Shown here in pieces: positions 1 to 5,858 of a stretch of DNA of 9,650 bases. Source of the DNA: Flavobacterium sp. GTDB taxonomy: Bacteria > Bacteroidota > Bacteroidia > Flavobacteriales > Flavobacteriaceae. How positions within the stretch are numbered: position 1 is the first letter of the stretch; each line of letters starts with the position of its first letter. The notes below the pieces were generated by a model. It did not search any database. It was not told the DNA's origin and saw only the letters and a program-made list of their open reading frames with translations. The DNA is taken from NCBI GenBank assembly GCA_003449615.1, contig DMHA01000089.1:1-9650 (forward strand), given 5' to 3'. Both the position numbers and the translations under genes were made by a program.

Positions 1-22
1 GGTATAGGCGTTTAGACCTCCC
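1..22. repeat. IS left terminal inverted repeat
   Basis: A 22-bp repeat that is the exact reverse complement of 951-972. It lies 26 bp beyond the transposase stop codon and marks the transposase-distal tip of the insertion sequence. It begins at the first base of the window, so flanking host sequence on this side is not visible. Confidence 0.95.
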
Positions 23-48
23 TCGTTAGCGCCTTATTTCATTGATAT

Positions 49-921
49 TTATTTGTAAAATACCATCTTTCTTATTAACACATCGAATATTGTATCCATA
101 TTTGACCTCCTATTGTATCTAAAATGATATTCGTCTAGATAATTTTGCATATGCTCCTTACTACAATGATGATGAATTCCTCGAAGCCAACCTTTGATAT
201 TCATAATATGTATATGCAACTTTTTAAAGTTTTTTCCGTCATCCGAAGCCACTTGTTTCAATTTTTTAAATTCCTTTTTCAAAGGTGTATATCCTTTCCA
301 TTTATCTGAAACTAAATCAGCGTCTTTGGAAACATATTTCACTAAAAAGCTTCCTAATTCTTTTGCCGAGGAATGTTCTATTACTTCTGCATAAGCTCGA
401 CCAACTCCATCTTCTAAAATTTCAATAGCAAGAACTATCAATTTTTTTAGACCTTTACTTCTCCCTTTTTTTCCTTCTTCGGGACCACCAATTACAAACT
501 CATCAACATGAACAACTCCTGTAAGCGGGCTTTTCATACTACTTTTCATTACTTGTTGCACTTTTTGTTTAAAGAACCAACAGGTCTTTTGCCTTAACTC
601 AAACTCATGACTTAATTCCAAGGAGGACATTCCTTTTTTCTTTGTGCCGATTTTAAACACAATATGAAAGGCGATGAGTATTGAAAATTTCAATTTATCA
701 AACATAGTGTTCGAGGTTGAGCTTTCGTCATATTTACATTTCAAACAACGCCTAGAAAATAGCTTTTCTCCTTTACAATATTTTTCATAATCACATTTTC
801 TACAACGATAACCCGCTTCCCATTTAACCAAAGAAAGATATTCGTAGCAATCCAAATCCTCCTTAAATCGTTTGTTGAACTTTATAGAATTGACTCCTAT
901 GAATTTTTCCCTTACCTCCAT
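49..921 (-). CDS. IS1595-family (ISXO2-like) transposase
   Basis: Transposase of 290 residues that would move the surrounding insertion sequence. An N-terminal zinc ribbon is visible as C40-X2-C43 and C59-X2-C62, a DNA-binding module typical of IS1595-family enzymes. The RNase H-like catalytic part follows. The first acidic residue is probably D140 in HVDEFVIGG and the second D206 in SDKWKGY. A conserved C-terminal block near residues 236-271 (HIHIMNIKGW, then SKEHMQNYLDEYHFRYNRR) holds the third catalytic position. There I see asparagine (N241) rather than the glutamate of a plain DDE enzyme. From memory, such substitutions occur in some IS1595 subgroups, so this need not mean inactivity. 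The frame is uninterrupted and of normal length. The ATG at 919-921 is chosen because it opens the frame just after a TATCTTTG promoter element. There is no clear ribosome binding site. Confidence 0.93.
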   Translation of the reverse strand: MEVREKFIGVNSIKFNKRFKEDLDCYEYLSLVKWEAGYRCRKCDYEKYCKGEKLFSRRCLKCKYDESSTSNTMFDKLKFSILIAFHIVFKIGTKKKGMSSLELSHEFELRQKTCWFFKQKVQQVMKSSMKSPLTGVVHVDEFVIGGPEEGKKGRSKGLKKLIVLAIEILEDGVGRAYAEVIEHSSAKELGSFLVKYVSKDADLVSDKWKGYTPLKKEFKKLKQVASDDGKNFKKLHIHIMNIKGWLRGIHHHCSKEHMQNYLDEYHFRYNRRSNMDTIFDVLIRKMVFYK

Positions 922-925
922 TTTA

Positions 926-933
926 CAAAGATA
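926..933 (-). promoter_or_regulatory. Putative -7 element of the transposase promoter
   Basis: On the minus strand this reads TATCTTTG, a perfect match to the Bacteroidota -7 consensus TAnnTTTG. It ends only four bases before the transposase ATG, so transcription from it would begin at or inside the start codon and give a nearly leaderless message. No convincing -33 TTTG lies at the usual distance; the nearest candidate is the TTTAG inside the terminal repeat. Confidence 0.4.
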
Positions 934-950
934 ATATTATTCTTTGAAAT

Positions 951-972
951 GGGAGGTCTAAACGCCTATACC
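951..972. repeat. IS right terminal inverted repeat
   Basis: A 22-bp repeat ending AAACGCCTATACC, the exact reverse complement of positions 1-22. It lies about 30 bp upstream of the transposase start. The next eight bases, TATAAATT at 973-980, are the candidate target-site duplication. Confidence 0.95.
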
Positions 973-1316
973 TATAAATTTATTCACTCTTTTTTCTATT
1001 CAAATCTTCGGGTTTTTCGTGTTTGATTATTTTGGCATTTACCCTAAAATCAACATATTCTGCAATATTTGAACTATGATCAGAAATGGGTTACAAATTC
1101 ATTAATACAATTACTAAATTTGTTCCTGAAACCAACACTTTAGATTGGGATTTCATCTCTACTATAATATTTATAAGAAGCATTTTAAACAATATTTAGA
1201 AAGTGTTTTTTATTTATTAAAAGAAAATTCTTGTTTCCATTTTGTTAACAATTCCTTCATATATAGGTTGTTCTAAAAAGGTATTTTTGTGATTTAAAAT
1301 TAATAATTTTTCATTA
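973..1316. other. Intergenic region upstream of the DUF47-PiT operon
   Basis: This 344-bp stretch lies between the insertion sequence and the DUF47 gene. It is very AT-rich. It holds the candidate 8-bp target duplication at 973-980 and a possible -7 promoter element at 1282-1289. A 37-codon frame at 1086-1199 starts with ATG but matches no family I recognise and lacks a promoter, so I do not call it a gene. I see no structured RNA, terminator or repeat here. Confidence 0.6.
1282..1289 (+). promoter_or_regulatory. Putative -7 element for the DUF47-PiT operon
   Basis: The sequence TATTTTTG matches the Bacteroidota -7 consensus TAnnTTTG and lies 27 bp before the DUF47 start codon, a normal leader distance. 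The expected upstream TTTG at 19-21 bp is missing; the nearest (1241-1244) is 37 bp away. In such AT-rich DNA the match could be chance. Confidence 0.35.
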
Positions 1317-1961
1317 ATGAATGCAAATAGTATCTTCCAATTTTTTGTTCCAAAAGACAAAAAATTCTTCCCTCTTTTTGAGGAAGCTGCATCAAATCTA
1401 GTGCAATTGGCTTCTATATTACACGAAGCCGTAAATCTTCCATTGAAAGAAAGAGACGAACTTTTTCTGAAAATTGATGAATTAGAGCAAAAAAGTGAGG
1501 ATATCACTCGGTTGACAAATTTAGAATTGAGTAGAAATTTTATTACGCCATTTGACAGAGAAGATATTCATTCATTGATTACTTCGATAGATAATGTGGC
1601 CAACTATCTTCACGGAGCTTCCAGTAGAATGCGTTTTTATCAAGTAAGCAAGATTACAAAATCGATTCGAAAATTGACTGAAATTAATCTTGAAGCTAGT
1701 CAGAACATAGAATTGGCTGTCAAAGAATTGAGAGATTTGAAGAAAATGAAAAGTATTACAGATGCTTGTTCAAAAATTAACAAATTGGAAGCAAAATCAG
1801 ATATAGTTTATGACAAAGCTATTGCTGAACTTTTTGAAAACGAAACCGATACTAAAAACATTATAAAATATAAGGAAGTATTATCGGTTCTTGAATCTGC
1901 TGCTGATAAATGTAAAGATGTTGCTGGTGTTTTAGAAACTATTTCTGTTAAACATTCTTAA
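1317..1961 (+). CDS. DUF47 (PhoU-like) PiT accessory protein
   Basis: A 214-residue, almost wholly helical and charged protein of the DUF47/PhoU-like family (Pfam PF01865), normal in length and with no signal peptide or membrane segment, so cytoplasmic. The recognisable family features are the segment ITPFDREDIHSLITSIDNVAN (residues 76-96, shown here minus any gap) and acidic patches such as E158 to D162, which in PhoU-type bundles help bind metal. DUF47 genes commonly stand directly upstream of PiT permeases and are thought to modulate phosphate transport, sometimes together with Pho signalling. The PiT gene here starts 94 bp downstream on the same strand, so an operon is likely, although a hairpin in the gap may reduce read-through. 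The ATG at 1317 gives the usual family N-terminus. No Shine-Dalgarno is seen, as is normal in Bacteroidota. Confidence 0.9.
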   Translation: MNANSIFQFFVPKDKKFFPLFEEAASNLVQLASILHEAVNLPLKERDELFLKIDELEQKSEDITRLTNLELSRNFITPFDREDIHSLITSIDNVANYLHGASSRMRFYQVSKITKSIRKLTEINLEASQNIELAVKELRDLKKMKSITDACSKINKLEAKSDIVYDKAIAELFENETDTKNIIKYKEVLSVLESAADKCKDVAGVLETISVKHS

Positions 1962-1984
1962 CTTTTTTTAAGATTAAATAGTTG

Positions 1985-2018
1985 AATAAGGGAATTTTTT
2001 TATAGAAATTTTCTTATT
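1985..2018 (+). terminator. Possible attenuating hairpin between DUF47 and PiT genes
   Basis: A hairpin can form between 1985-1997 and 2006-2018: 13 pairs including two G-U pairs, around an 8-nt loop. The left arm begins AATAAGGGAATT. A short T-run (2017-2020) overlaps and follows the right arm. It lies in the 94-bp gap inside an apparent operon, so it may partly terminate or mark an RNA processing site and set the DUF47-to-PiT ratio. The stem is mainly A-T and the T-run is short, so it may be weak or incidental. Confidence 0.35.
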
Positions 2019-2055
2019 TTAAAGTTTATAATGTTACCATTCTTCAATAAAAAAT

Positions 2056-3393
2056 ATGGAATTTACACTGCTTATTGTCATAATCATACTGGCACTGATT
2101 TTTGATTACATCAATGGTTTTCACGATGCTGCAAATGCTATTGCCACAGTTGTTGCCACAAAAGTTCTAACTCCTTTTCAGGCCGTACTTTGGGCTGCTT
2201 TTTTCAACTTTTTAGCATATTGGGTTTTTGGGTTTGGAGTGGCCGATACTGTTGCTAAAACAGCACACACCATGGAGATAGATCTTGTGGTCATCCTAGC
2301 AGGTGTCATTGCTGCAATTTGTTGGAATTTATTGACTTGGTGGCTCGGAATACCTTCAAGTTCGTCACACACTTTGATTGGTGGTTTTGCTGGAGCTGCC
2401 TTGGCACATGCTATTGCAGTTCATGGATTTTGGGGTTATGAAACTGTCGATGGAACTCAGCATTGGTATGATATAGTAAGTTGGTATAAAGCAGGAAAAG
2501 ATGGAGGATTGCCATCGGGAGTTGTTATCGTGATTGCTTTTATTGTTTTGGCTCCTCTTGTTGGGGCATTTGCTTCTTACTTAATTTCGATTTGGTTATT
2601 GAATACATCCGAAAAAAGAATACTTCCAAAACTCTTTACTATTGGTCTTATGGTTTCGACTATATTGTTTGTTTACTATCAAATGGTGCCTTACGATAAA
2701 ATTGAAAAACCGCGTTTCGATTCTCATTTTTTGAGTGTAGTCTTTGAATCTCATAATATTAAATGGTTTTTAGTTGCTTTTATCATCTTATCCATTTCTA
2801 CATTTGCCTTAACATTTAGTAGTTTGAGTTTGCAAAAAGCCGATTATGTATTGAAAAAAATGCAACTATTATCTTCGGCAGCCTTTAGTTTAGGTCATGG
2901 TGGAAACGATTCACAAAAAGTAATGGGAATTATTGCCGCTGCTGTTGCCGTATATATTCATACAAGTGGCGTAACTCAAGAAGGGTTACCTCATTGGCTA
3001 GATGTAGTTCTTCCAAAAGATGATGGAACTTTCAAAATGCCAGTTTGGATTCCTTTGGCGTGTTATTCTGCCATTGCAGCAGGCACTTTGAGTGGGGGTT
3101 GGAAAATTGTAAAAACTATGGGGTCCAAAATTACTAAAGTATCATCCTTTGAAGGTGTAGCAGCTGAAACAGCAGGAGCGTTGACACTTTATTTTACAGA
3201 ACATTTAAAAATTCCAGTGAGCACTACACATACTATTACAGGATCCATTATTGGGGTTGGTCTAACTAAACGAATCTCTGCGGTTCGTTGGGGAGTAACG
3301 TTAAGTCTTTTGTGGGCTTGGGTACTTACTATTCCCGTTTCGGCCTTATTGGCAGCGATTATTTATTATATTTTGAGTGTCTTTTTAAGATAG
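2056..3393 (+). CDS. pit: PiT-family inorganic phosphate permease
   Basis: A 445-residue integral membrane protein of the PiT (PHO4, Pfam PF01384) family, which brings inorganic phosphate, usually as a metal-phosphate complex or with a cation, across the cytoplasmic membrane. The family's inverted repeat is clear. The N-terminal half carries NGFHDAAN (residues 20-27) and PSSSSHTLIG (100-109). The C-terminal half carries GHGGNDSQK (280-288) and PVSTTHTITG (387-396). About ten to twelve hydrophobic segments run through the whole length, with a soluble stretch near residues 124-152 and another near 210-235. The length is normal and all signature residues are present, so the protein looks functional. 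The ATG at 2056 puts the first helix at residues 4-16 as expected. It follows the DUF47 gene and ends just before a hairpin shared with the convergent kinase gene. Confidence 0.96.
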   Translation: MEFTLLIVIIILALIFDYINGFHDAANAIATVVATKVLTPFQAVLWAAFFNFLAYWVFGFGVADTVAKTAHTMEIDLVVILAGVIAAICWNLLTWWLGIPSSSSHTLIGGFAGAALAHAIAVHGFWGYETVDGTQHWYDIVSWYKAGKDGGLPSGVVIVIAFIVLAPLVGAFASYLISIWLLNTSEKRILPKLFTIGLMVSTILFVYYQMVPYDKIEKPRFDSHFLSVVFESHNIKWFLVAFIILSISTFALTFSSLSLQKADYVLKKMQLLSSAAFSLGHGGNDSQKVMGIIAAAVAVYIHTSGVTQEGLPHWLDVVLPKDDGTFKMPVWIPLACYSAIAAGTLSGGWKIVKTMGSKITKVSSFEGVAAETAGALTLYFTEHLKIPVSTTHTITGSIIGVGLTKRISAVRWGVTLSLLWAWVLTIPVSALLAAIIYYILSVFLR

Positions 3394-3395
3394 GA

Positions 3396-3421
3396 TTTAT
3401 AAAAAATTGAATTTTTATAAA
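3396..3421. terminator. Putative bidirectional terminator between PiT and kinase genes
   Basis: A perfect 10-bp inverted repeat: TTTATAAAAA at 3396-3405 pairs with TTTTTATAAA at 3412-3421 around the loop ATTGAA. It sits two bases past the PiT stop and 19 bases past the kinase stop on the other strand, the position expected for a terminator shared by convergent genes. The stem is entirely A-T and therefore weak, so it may act with other signals. Confidence 0.45.
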
Positions 3422-3440
3422 AAAGAGGAAATTATTCAAC

Positions 3441-4550
3441 TTATCCTTTTGACTCATTATTTAACTTAGCTTTTGACAAAGTAAAAGAAAATTCGGAGCC
3501 AATACCGTATTCACTTTCTACATATATCTTTTCTTTGTGTGCTTCGACAATGTGTTTTACGATGGCAAGACCCAATCCTGAACCGCCTTCACTGCGAGCA
3601 CCACTTTTATCTACACGATAGAAGCGTTCGAAAATTCTTGGAAGATTTTGACTATCTATACCTTCGCCGTTATCGGAAATTCGAATTAAAACTTTTCTTT
3701 TGGTAAGATTGATTATGCTTACTTCGGTCAGACCGCCTTCTTTGCCGTATTTTATAGAGTTGACTATCAAATTCTCTACAAGTTGTTGCAATTTGTCTTT
3801 ATCTCCTTTTACAAAAACGGGTTGAATATGATGATTTTCAAATGCCAAAGTAATTTTCTTTTTATCGGCTTTCATTTCCAGTAGGTCGAAAACGTTTTGA
3901 ATCAATTCTACAATATCAAATTCAGAAAATTCCAGATTCAAATCACCTACTTCTAGTTTGGTAATCATATCTAAATCTTCGACAATATAAATCAATCGTT
4001 CGACACCTTTTTCGGCACGTTTCAAATATTTTTTTCTGATATTTTTGTCCTCCATAGCTCCTTCAAGGAGGGTTGAGATATAACCTTGCACAGTAAATAA
4101 TGGGGTTTTTAGCTCGTGAGAAACATTGCCTAAAAATTCTCTTCGGTAATTTTCTCTAACTTTAAGCATTTCAATTTCCAGTTTTTTGTCGGTGGCAAAC
4201 TTTTTAACTTCTCTGGTCAAGGCTTCCATATCTGTTGTTATGGGTTGGTTTAAAAAAGTGCTAGATTCTAATAAAGAAATATCGTCATAGATTTTTTTTA
4301 CTCGACGATAAATAAATTTTTCAACTCGATATTGAAGTAAGATAAACGAAAAAATATATACGAATATAAAAAAAACTAGACTAAAAAGCAATAAATTGTT
4401 TAATGGTCTAAACATTGCTTTTGCCAAAAAAATTACAAAAAAAGAAGTAAAAAGGCTAATGTATAAAGCCGAGATTACAGCAAACTTATAGGTTTTTTTG
4501 AAACTAATTTTCATTTTTTTTGAGTTCGAAGAGTGGTGCAAATCTAACAC
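3441..4550 (-). CDS. Membrane sensor histidine kinase, PhoR-like
   Basis: Two-component sensor kinase of 369 residues from a GTG at 4550, or 357 from the ATG at 4512-4514. I favour the ATG because it gives a typical basic N-terminus (MKISFKKTYK) just before the first helix. Two membrane helices (about 23-43 and 53-74, long numbering) are separated by only about ten residues, so there is practically no periplasmic sensor. No HAMP or PAS domain is recognisable in the short linker. The dimerisation domain has the phospho-acceptor H145 in SHELKTP. The ATP-binding domain shows the N box around N260 and N264, the G1 box DNGEGI (293-298), the F box IFERFYR (306-312) and the G2 box GSGLGL (323-328). 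The enzyme appears intact. Its gene follows the response regulator gene by 5 bp (GTG) or 41 bp (ATG). Phosphate sensing is inferred from the PiT/DUF47 neighbours and PhoR resemblance, not shown. Confidence 0.92.
   Translation of the reverse strand: MLDLHHSSNSKKMKISFKKTYKFAVISALYISLFTSFFVIFLAKAMFRPLNNLLLFSLVFFIFVYIFSFILLQYRVEKFIYRRVKKIYDDISLLESSTFLNQPITTDMEALTREVKKFATDKKLEIEMLKVRENYRREFLGNVSHELKTPLFTVQGYISTLLEGAMEDKNIRKKYLKRAEKGVERLIYIVEDLDMITKLEVGDLNLEFSEFDIVELIQNVFDLLEMKADKKKITLAFENHHIQPVFVKGDKDKLQQLVENLIVNSIKYGKEGGLTEVSIINLTKRKVLIRISDNGEGIDSQNLPRIFERFYRVDKSGARSEGGSGLGLAIVKHIVEAHKEKIYVESEYGIGSEFSFTLSKAKLNNESKG
4539..4546 (-). promoter_or_regulatory. Weak internal -7 candidate ahead of the kinase ATG
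   Basis: Reads TAGATTTG on the minus strand, fitting TAnnTTTG, and lies 24 bp before the kinase ATG at 4512-4514 and inside the GTG-start version of the frame. If used, it would transcribe the kinase separately and support the ATG start. No matching -33 element was found, so chance is quite possible. Confidence 0.2.
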
Positions 4551-4555
4551 AAAAA

Positions 4556-5239
4556 TTAGACTTCGAATTTATACCCAACTCCTTTTATAGTTTTGAAGAA
4601 ATCATCACCAATTTTCTCTCGAAGTTTTCGGATGTGAACATCAATAGTTCTGCCGCCAACTATCACTTCATTACCCCAAACTTTGTCTAAAATTTCATCA
4701 CGTTTGAAAACTTTTCCAGGTTTTGAAGCCAATAAATAAAACAATTCGAACTCTTTTCGAGGCAAGGCAATTACAATACCGTCTTTTATGATTTGATATT
4801 CTTCCCGATTGATTTCAATTCCGCCTACATTGAGGGTTTCGCTGTTTTTTTCTTTCTCTTCGAGTCTTCTTAACAATGCCTTAACTTTGCTTACTAAAAC
4901 TTTTGGCTTTATTGGCTTGGTTATGTAATCATCAGCCCCAGCATCGAAACCTGCTACTTGCGAATAATCTTCGCCTCTGGCGGTCAAAAAAGCAATGATG
5001 ACATTATTCAATTCAGGAATTTTTCGAATGATTTCACAGGCTTCCATACCGTCCATTTCGGGCATCATTACGTCCATAATAATGAGGTCAGGCACTTCTT
5101 TTTTAGCTTTAACTATGGCCTCTTTCCCATTTGATGCGGTAAAAATTTGATAACCTTCTTGAGTGAGATTATATCCAACTATTTCCAAAATATCCGGTTC
5201 ATCATCGACTAATAAAATCTTTGTGTTTCGTTTTTTCAT
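4556..5239 (-). CDS. OmpR/PhoB-family response regulator
   Basis: A 227-residue transcriptional regulator that should be phosphorylated by the kinase encoded just downstream. The receiver domain (about 7-123) has the acidic pair D12-D13, the phospho-acceptor D56 in IIMDVMMPEMDG, the switch threonine T86 and lysine K108 in KPIKPK. The winged-helix DNA-binding domain (about 134-226) shows the family's LPRKEFELFYLLA segment, the recognition-helix region RTIDVHIRKLREKIG and the closing wing VGYKFEV. All key residues are present. OmpR-family regulators bind tandem direct repeats of one helical turn; such a repeat (TTAAAGGT twice, 10-bp period) lies in this gene's own leader at 5256-5273, suggesting autoregulation. 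It resembles PhoB, or the PhoP of Gram-positives, and neighbours PiT genes, so a phosphate-response role is plausible but unproven. Confidence 0.94.
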   Translation of the reverse strand: MKKRNTKILLVDDEPDILEIVGYNLTQEGYQIFTASNGKEAIVKAKKEVPDLIIMDVMMPEMDGMEACEIIRKIPELNNVIIAFLTARGEDYSQVAGFDAGADDYITKPIKPKVLVSKVKALLRRLEEKEKNSETLNVGGIEINREEYQIIKDGIVIALPRKEFELFYLLASKPGKVFKRDEILDKVWGNEVIVGGRTIDVHIRKLREKIGDDFFKTIKGVGYKFEV

Positions 5240-5255
5240 AATAGCACAATACTGC

Positions 5256-5273
5256 TTAAAGGTTTTTAAAGGT
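5256..5273 (-). promoter_or_regulatory. Tandem 8-bp repeat, candidate response regulator operator
   Basis: On the plus strand TTAAAGGT occurs at 5256-5263 and again at 5266-5273, a direct repeat with a 10-bp period. It lies in the leader of the response regulator gene, touching the -7-like element at 5273-5280. Spacing of one helical turn between direct half-sites is the usual binding pattern of OmpR/PhoB-type regulators. Binding by this regulator is inference. Confidence 0.35.
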
Positions 5274-5280
5274 AAAGATA
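5273..5280 (-). promoter_or_regulatory. Weak -7 element of the response regulator promoter
   Basis: Reads TATCTTTA on the minus strand, one mismatch from TAnnTTTG, 33 bp before the response regulator ATG. No TTTG was found at the normal upstream distance. A promoter lacking a good -33 box may depend on an activator. Confidence 0.3.
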
Positions 5281-5478
5281 AAACAAAACATCATAGATTT
5301 TGAACCTTTATTATAAGTTAACAATTTGGTAATACAATATAAAGCAAAAGGAAATTTATTTTTATTCTTAAAATTTTAATTGAATTTGTTAATGCATACC
5401 GCTAAATTCTAAAAATAACAGCATTTAGAATTTTAATTATTTGGGCGTTCCGCAAGCGGCGGGCTTTACGTTACAAAC

Positions 5479-5526
5479 GAAGTTCACTGAACACCAATAA
5501 AAAAATATATTTTTAGTGAAGTAATC
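5479..5526 (+). repeat. Repeat module, copy A
   Basis: Begins GAAGTTCACTGAACACC and ends AGTGAAGTAATC. Both ends recur in copy B at 5572-5617. It contains the interrupted palindrome GTTCA-C-TGAAC (5482-5492), and its TTCACT (5483-5488) and AGTGAA (5515-5520) are inverted, so the module can fold back on itself around an A/T-rich centre. Confidence 0.6.
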
Positions 5527-5571
5527 TTTTTTGTGGTAGAAAAAGCCAAAAAAAGGATTTTCAGTTCAAAT

Positions 5572-5617
5572 GAAATTCACTGAACTCCTATGAAAATAGT
5601 AACTAAGTGAAGTAATC
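5572..5617 (+). repeat. Repeat module, copy B
   Basis: Begins GAAATTCACTGAACTCC and ends AGTGAAGTAATC. It starts 93 bp after copy A. The ends are conserved (16 of the last and first bases at a time differ by only one or two changes), while the centre has diverged and is 2 bp shorter. It keeps the TTCA-C-TGAA palindrome and the TTCACT/AGTGAA inverted arms. Confidence 0.6.
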
Positions 5618-5858
5618 CCTAACGCAAAATGCTGTAATAAAAAGAATTAAGCCAAGCAGACTTAAAAAGAGTTCAGTATGGGTAAATTCTCAACATTTTT
5701 TTATAATAAGAATTGCTCCTAATTCTTTTAGATTGTTAACCAAAACAAAAAAAATCCTTTTGCTATTCGATTTCTTTAAAAAATAAAGATTAACTAATTT
5801 TTAAAGTTTTTGATATGGATTTTGAAAAGTTTTTATATATCTTTACGACAAAATATAC

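Larger units (their letters stand above)
1..972 (-). mobile_element. Complete IS1595-family insertion sequence
   Basis: A complete insertion sequence of 972 bp carrying one transposase gene on the minus strand. Its ends are perfect 22-bp inverted repeats: positions 1-22 begin GGTATAGGCGTTTAGACC, and positions 951-972 are the exact reverse complement. The transposase has the zinc-ribbon plus DDE-like layout of the IS1595 (ISXO2-like) family. That family usually makes 8-bp target duplications, so TATAAATT at 973-980 is the candidate right-hand copy. The left copy lies outside the window, so the duplication cannot be confirmed. Perfect termini and an open transposase frame suggest a recent, possibly active insertion. 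It sits 344 bp upstream of the DUF47-PiT operon and is transcribed away from it. Confidence 0.93.
5402..5651. repeat. MITE-like fold-back element, about 250 bp
   Basis: Positions 5402-5428 and the reverse complement of 5625-5651 agree at 20 of 27 bases, and every mismatch is A against T. The shared blocks include AATTCT and ACAGCATTT. The interior holds a GC-rich island (from GGGCGTTCC at 5443) and two copies of a roughly 47-bp module. Terminal inverted repeats around a short, non-coding, repeat-filled interior are what a MITE or its remnant looks like. No target duplication is evident and no matching transposase ends are in the window; the IS ends at 1-972 are unrelated. The left arm alone can also form a local hairpin (5404-5413 with 5424-5433). 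Confidence 0.4.
5240..5858. other. Long intergenic region with repeats and no gene
   Basis: This 619-bp region separates the divergently transcribed response regulator and T9SS genes. I find no coding frame of note. It contains the regulator's promoter and tandem repeat near 5256-5280, a fold-back structure at 5402-5651 with two related internal modules, and a small GC-rich island (about 5443-5470) that stands out in AT-rich DNA. A weak TATCTTTA -7 element lies at 5838-5845, ahead of the small T9SS gene. A structured RNA in the 5402-5651 stretch cannot be excluded. Confidence 0.7.

Noticed and set aside
943..982. Possible outward promoter formed by the IS end (TTTG at 943-946 and TAAATTTA at 975-982)
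   Set aside because: The spacing of 28 bp is too long for a Bacteroidota promoter and the -7 element has a mismatch.
1086..1199. Short plus-strand frame of 37 codons between the IS and the DUF47 gene
   Set aside because: It starts with ATG but has no promoter motif at a sensible distance and no recognisable features; a frame this short is expected by chance.
1217..1507. Open frame of 96 codons on the minus strand overlapping the DUF47 gene start
   Set aside because: It overlaps the conserved N-terminus of DUF47 and resembles no family.
5450..5459. CCGC-AA-GCGG as a hairpin terminator in the GC-rich island
   Set aside because: A loop of two bases is too small, no T-tract follows, and no gene ends nearby.
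5402..5651. CRISPR array in the repeat-bearing intergenic region
   Set aside because: Only two imperfect modules occur, their interiors are also related rather than unique spacers, and no cas gene is present.
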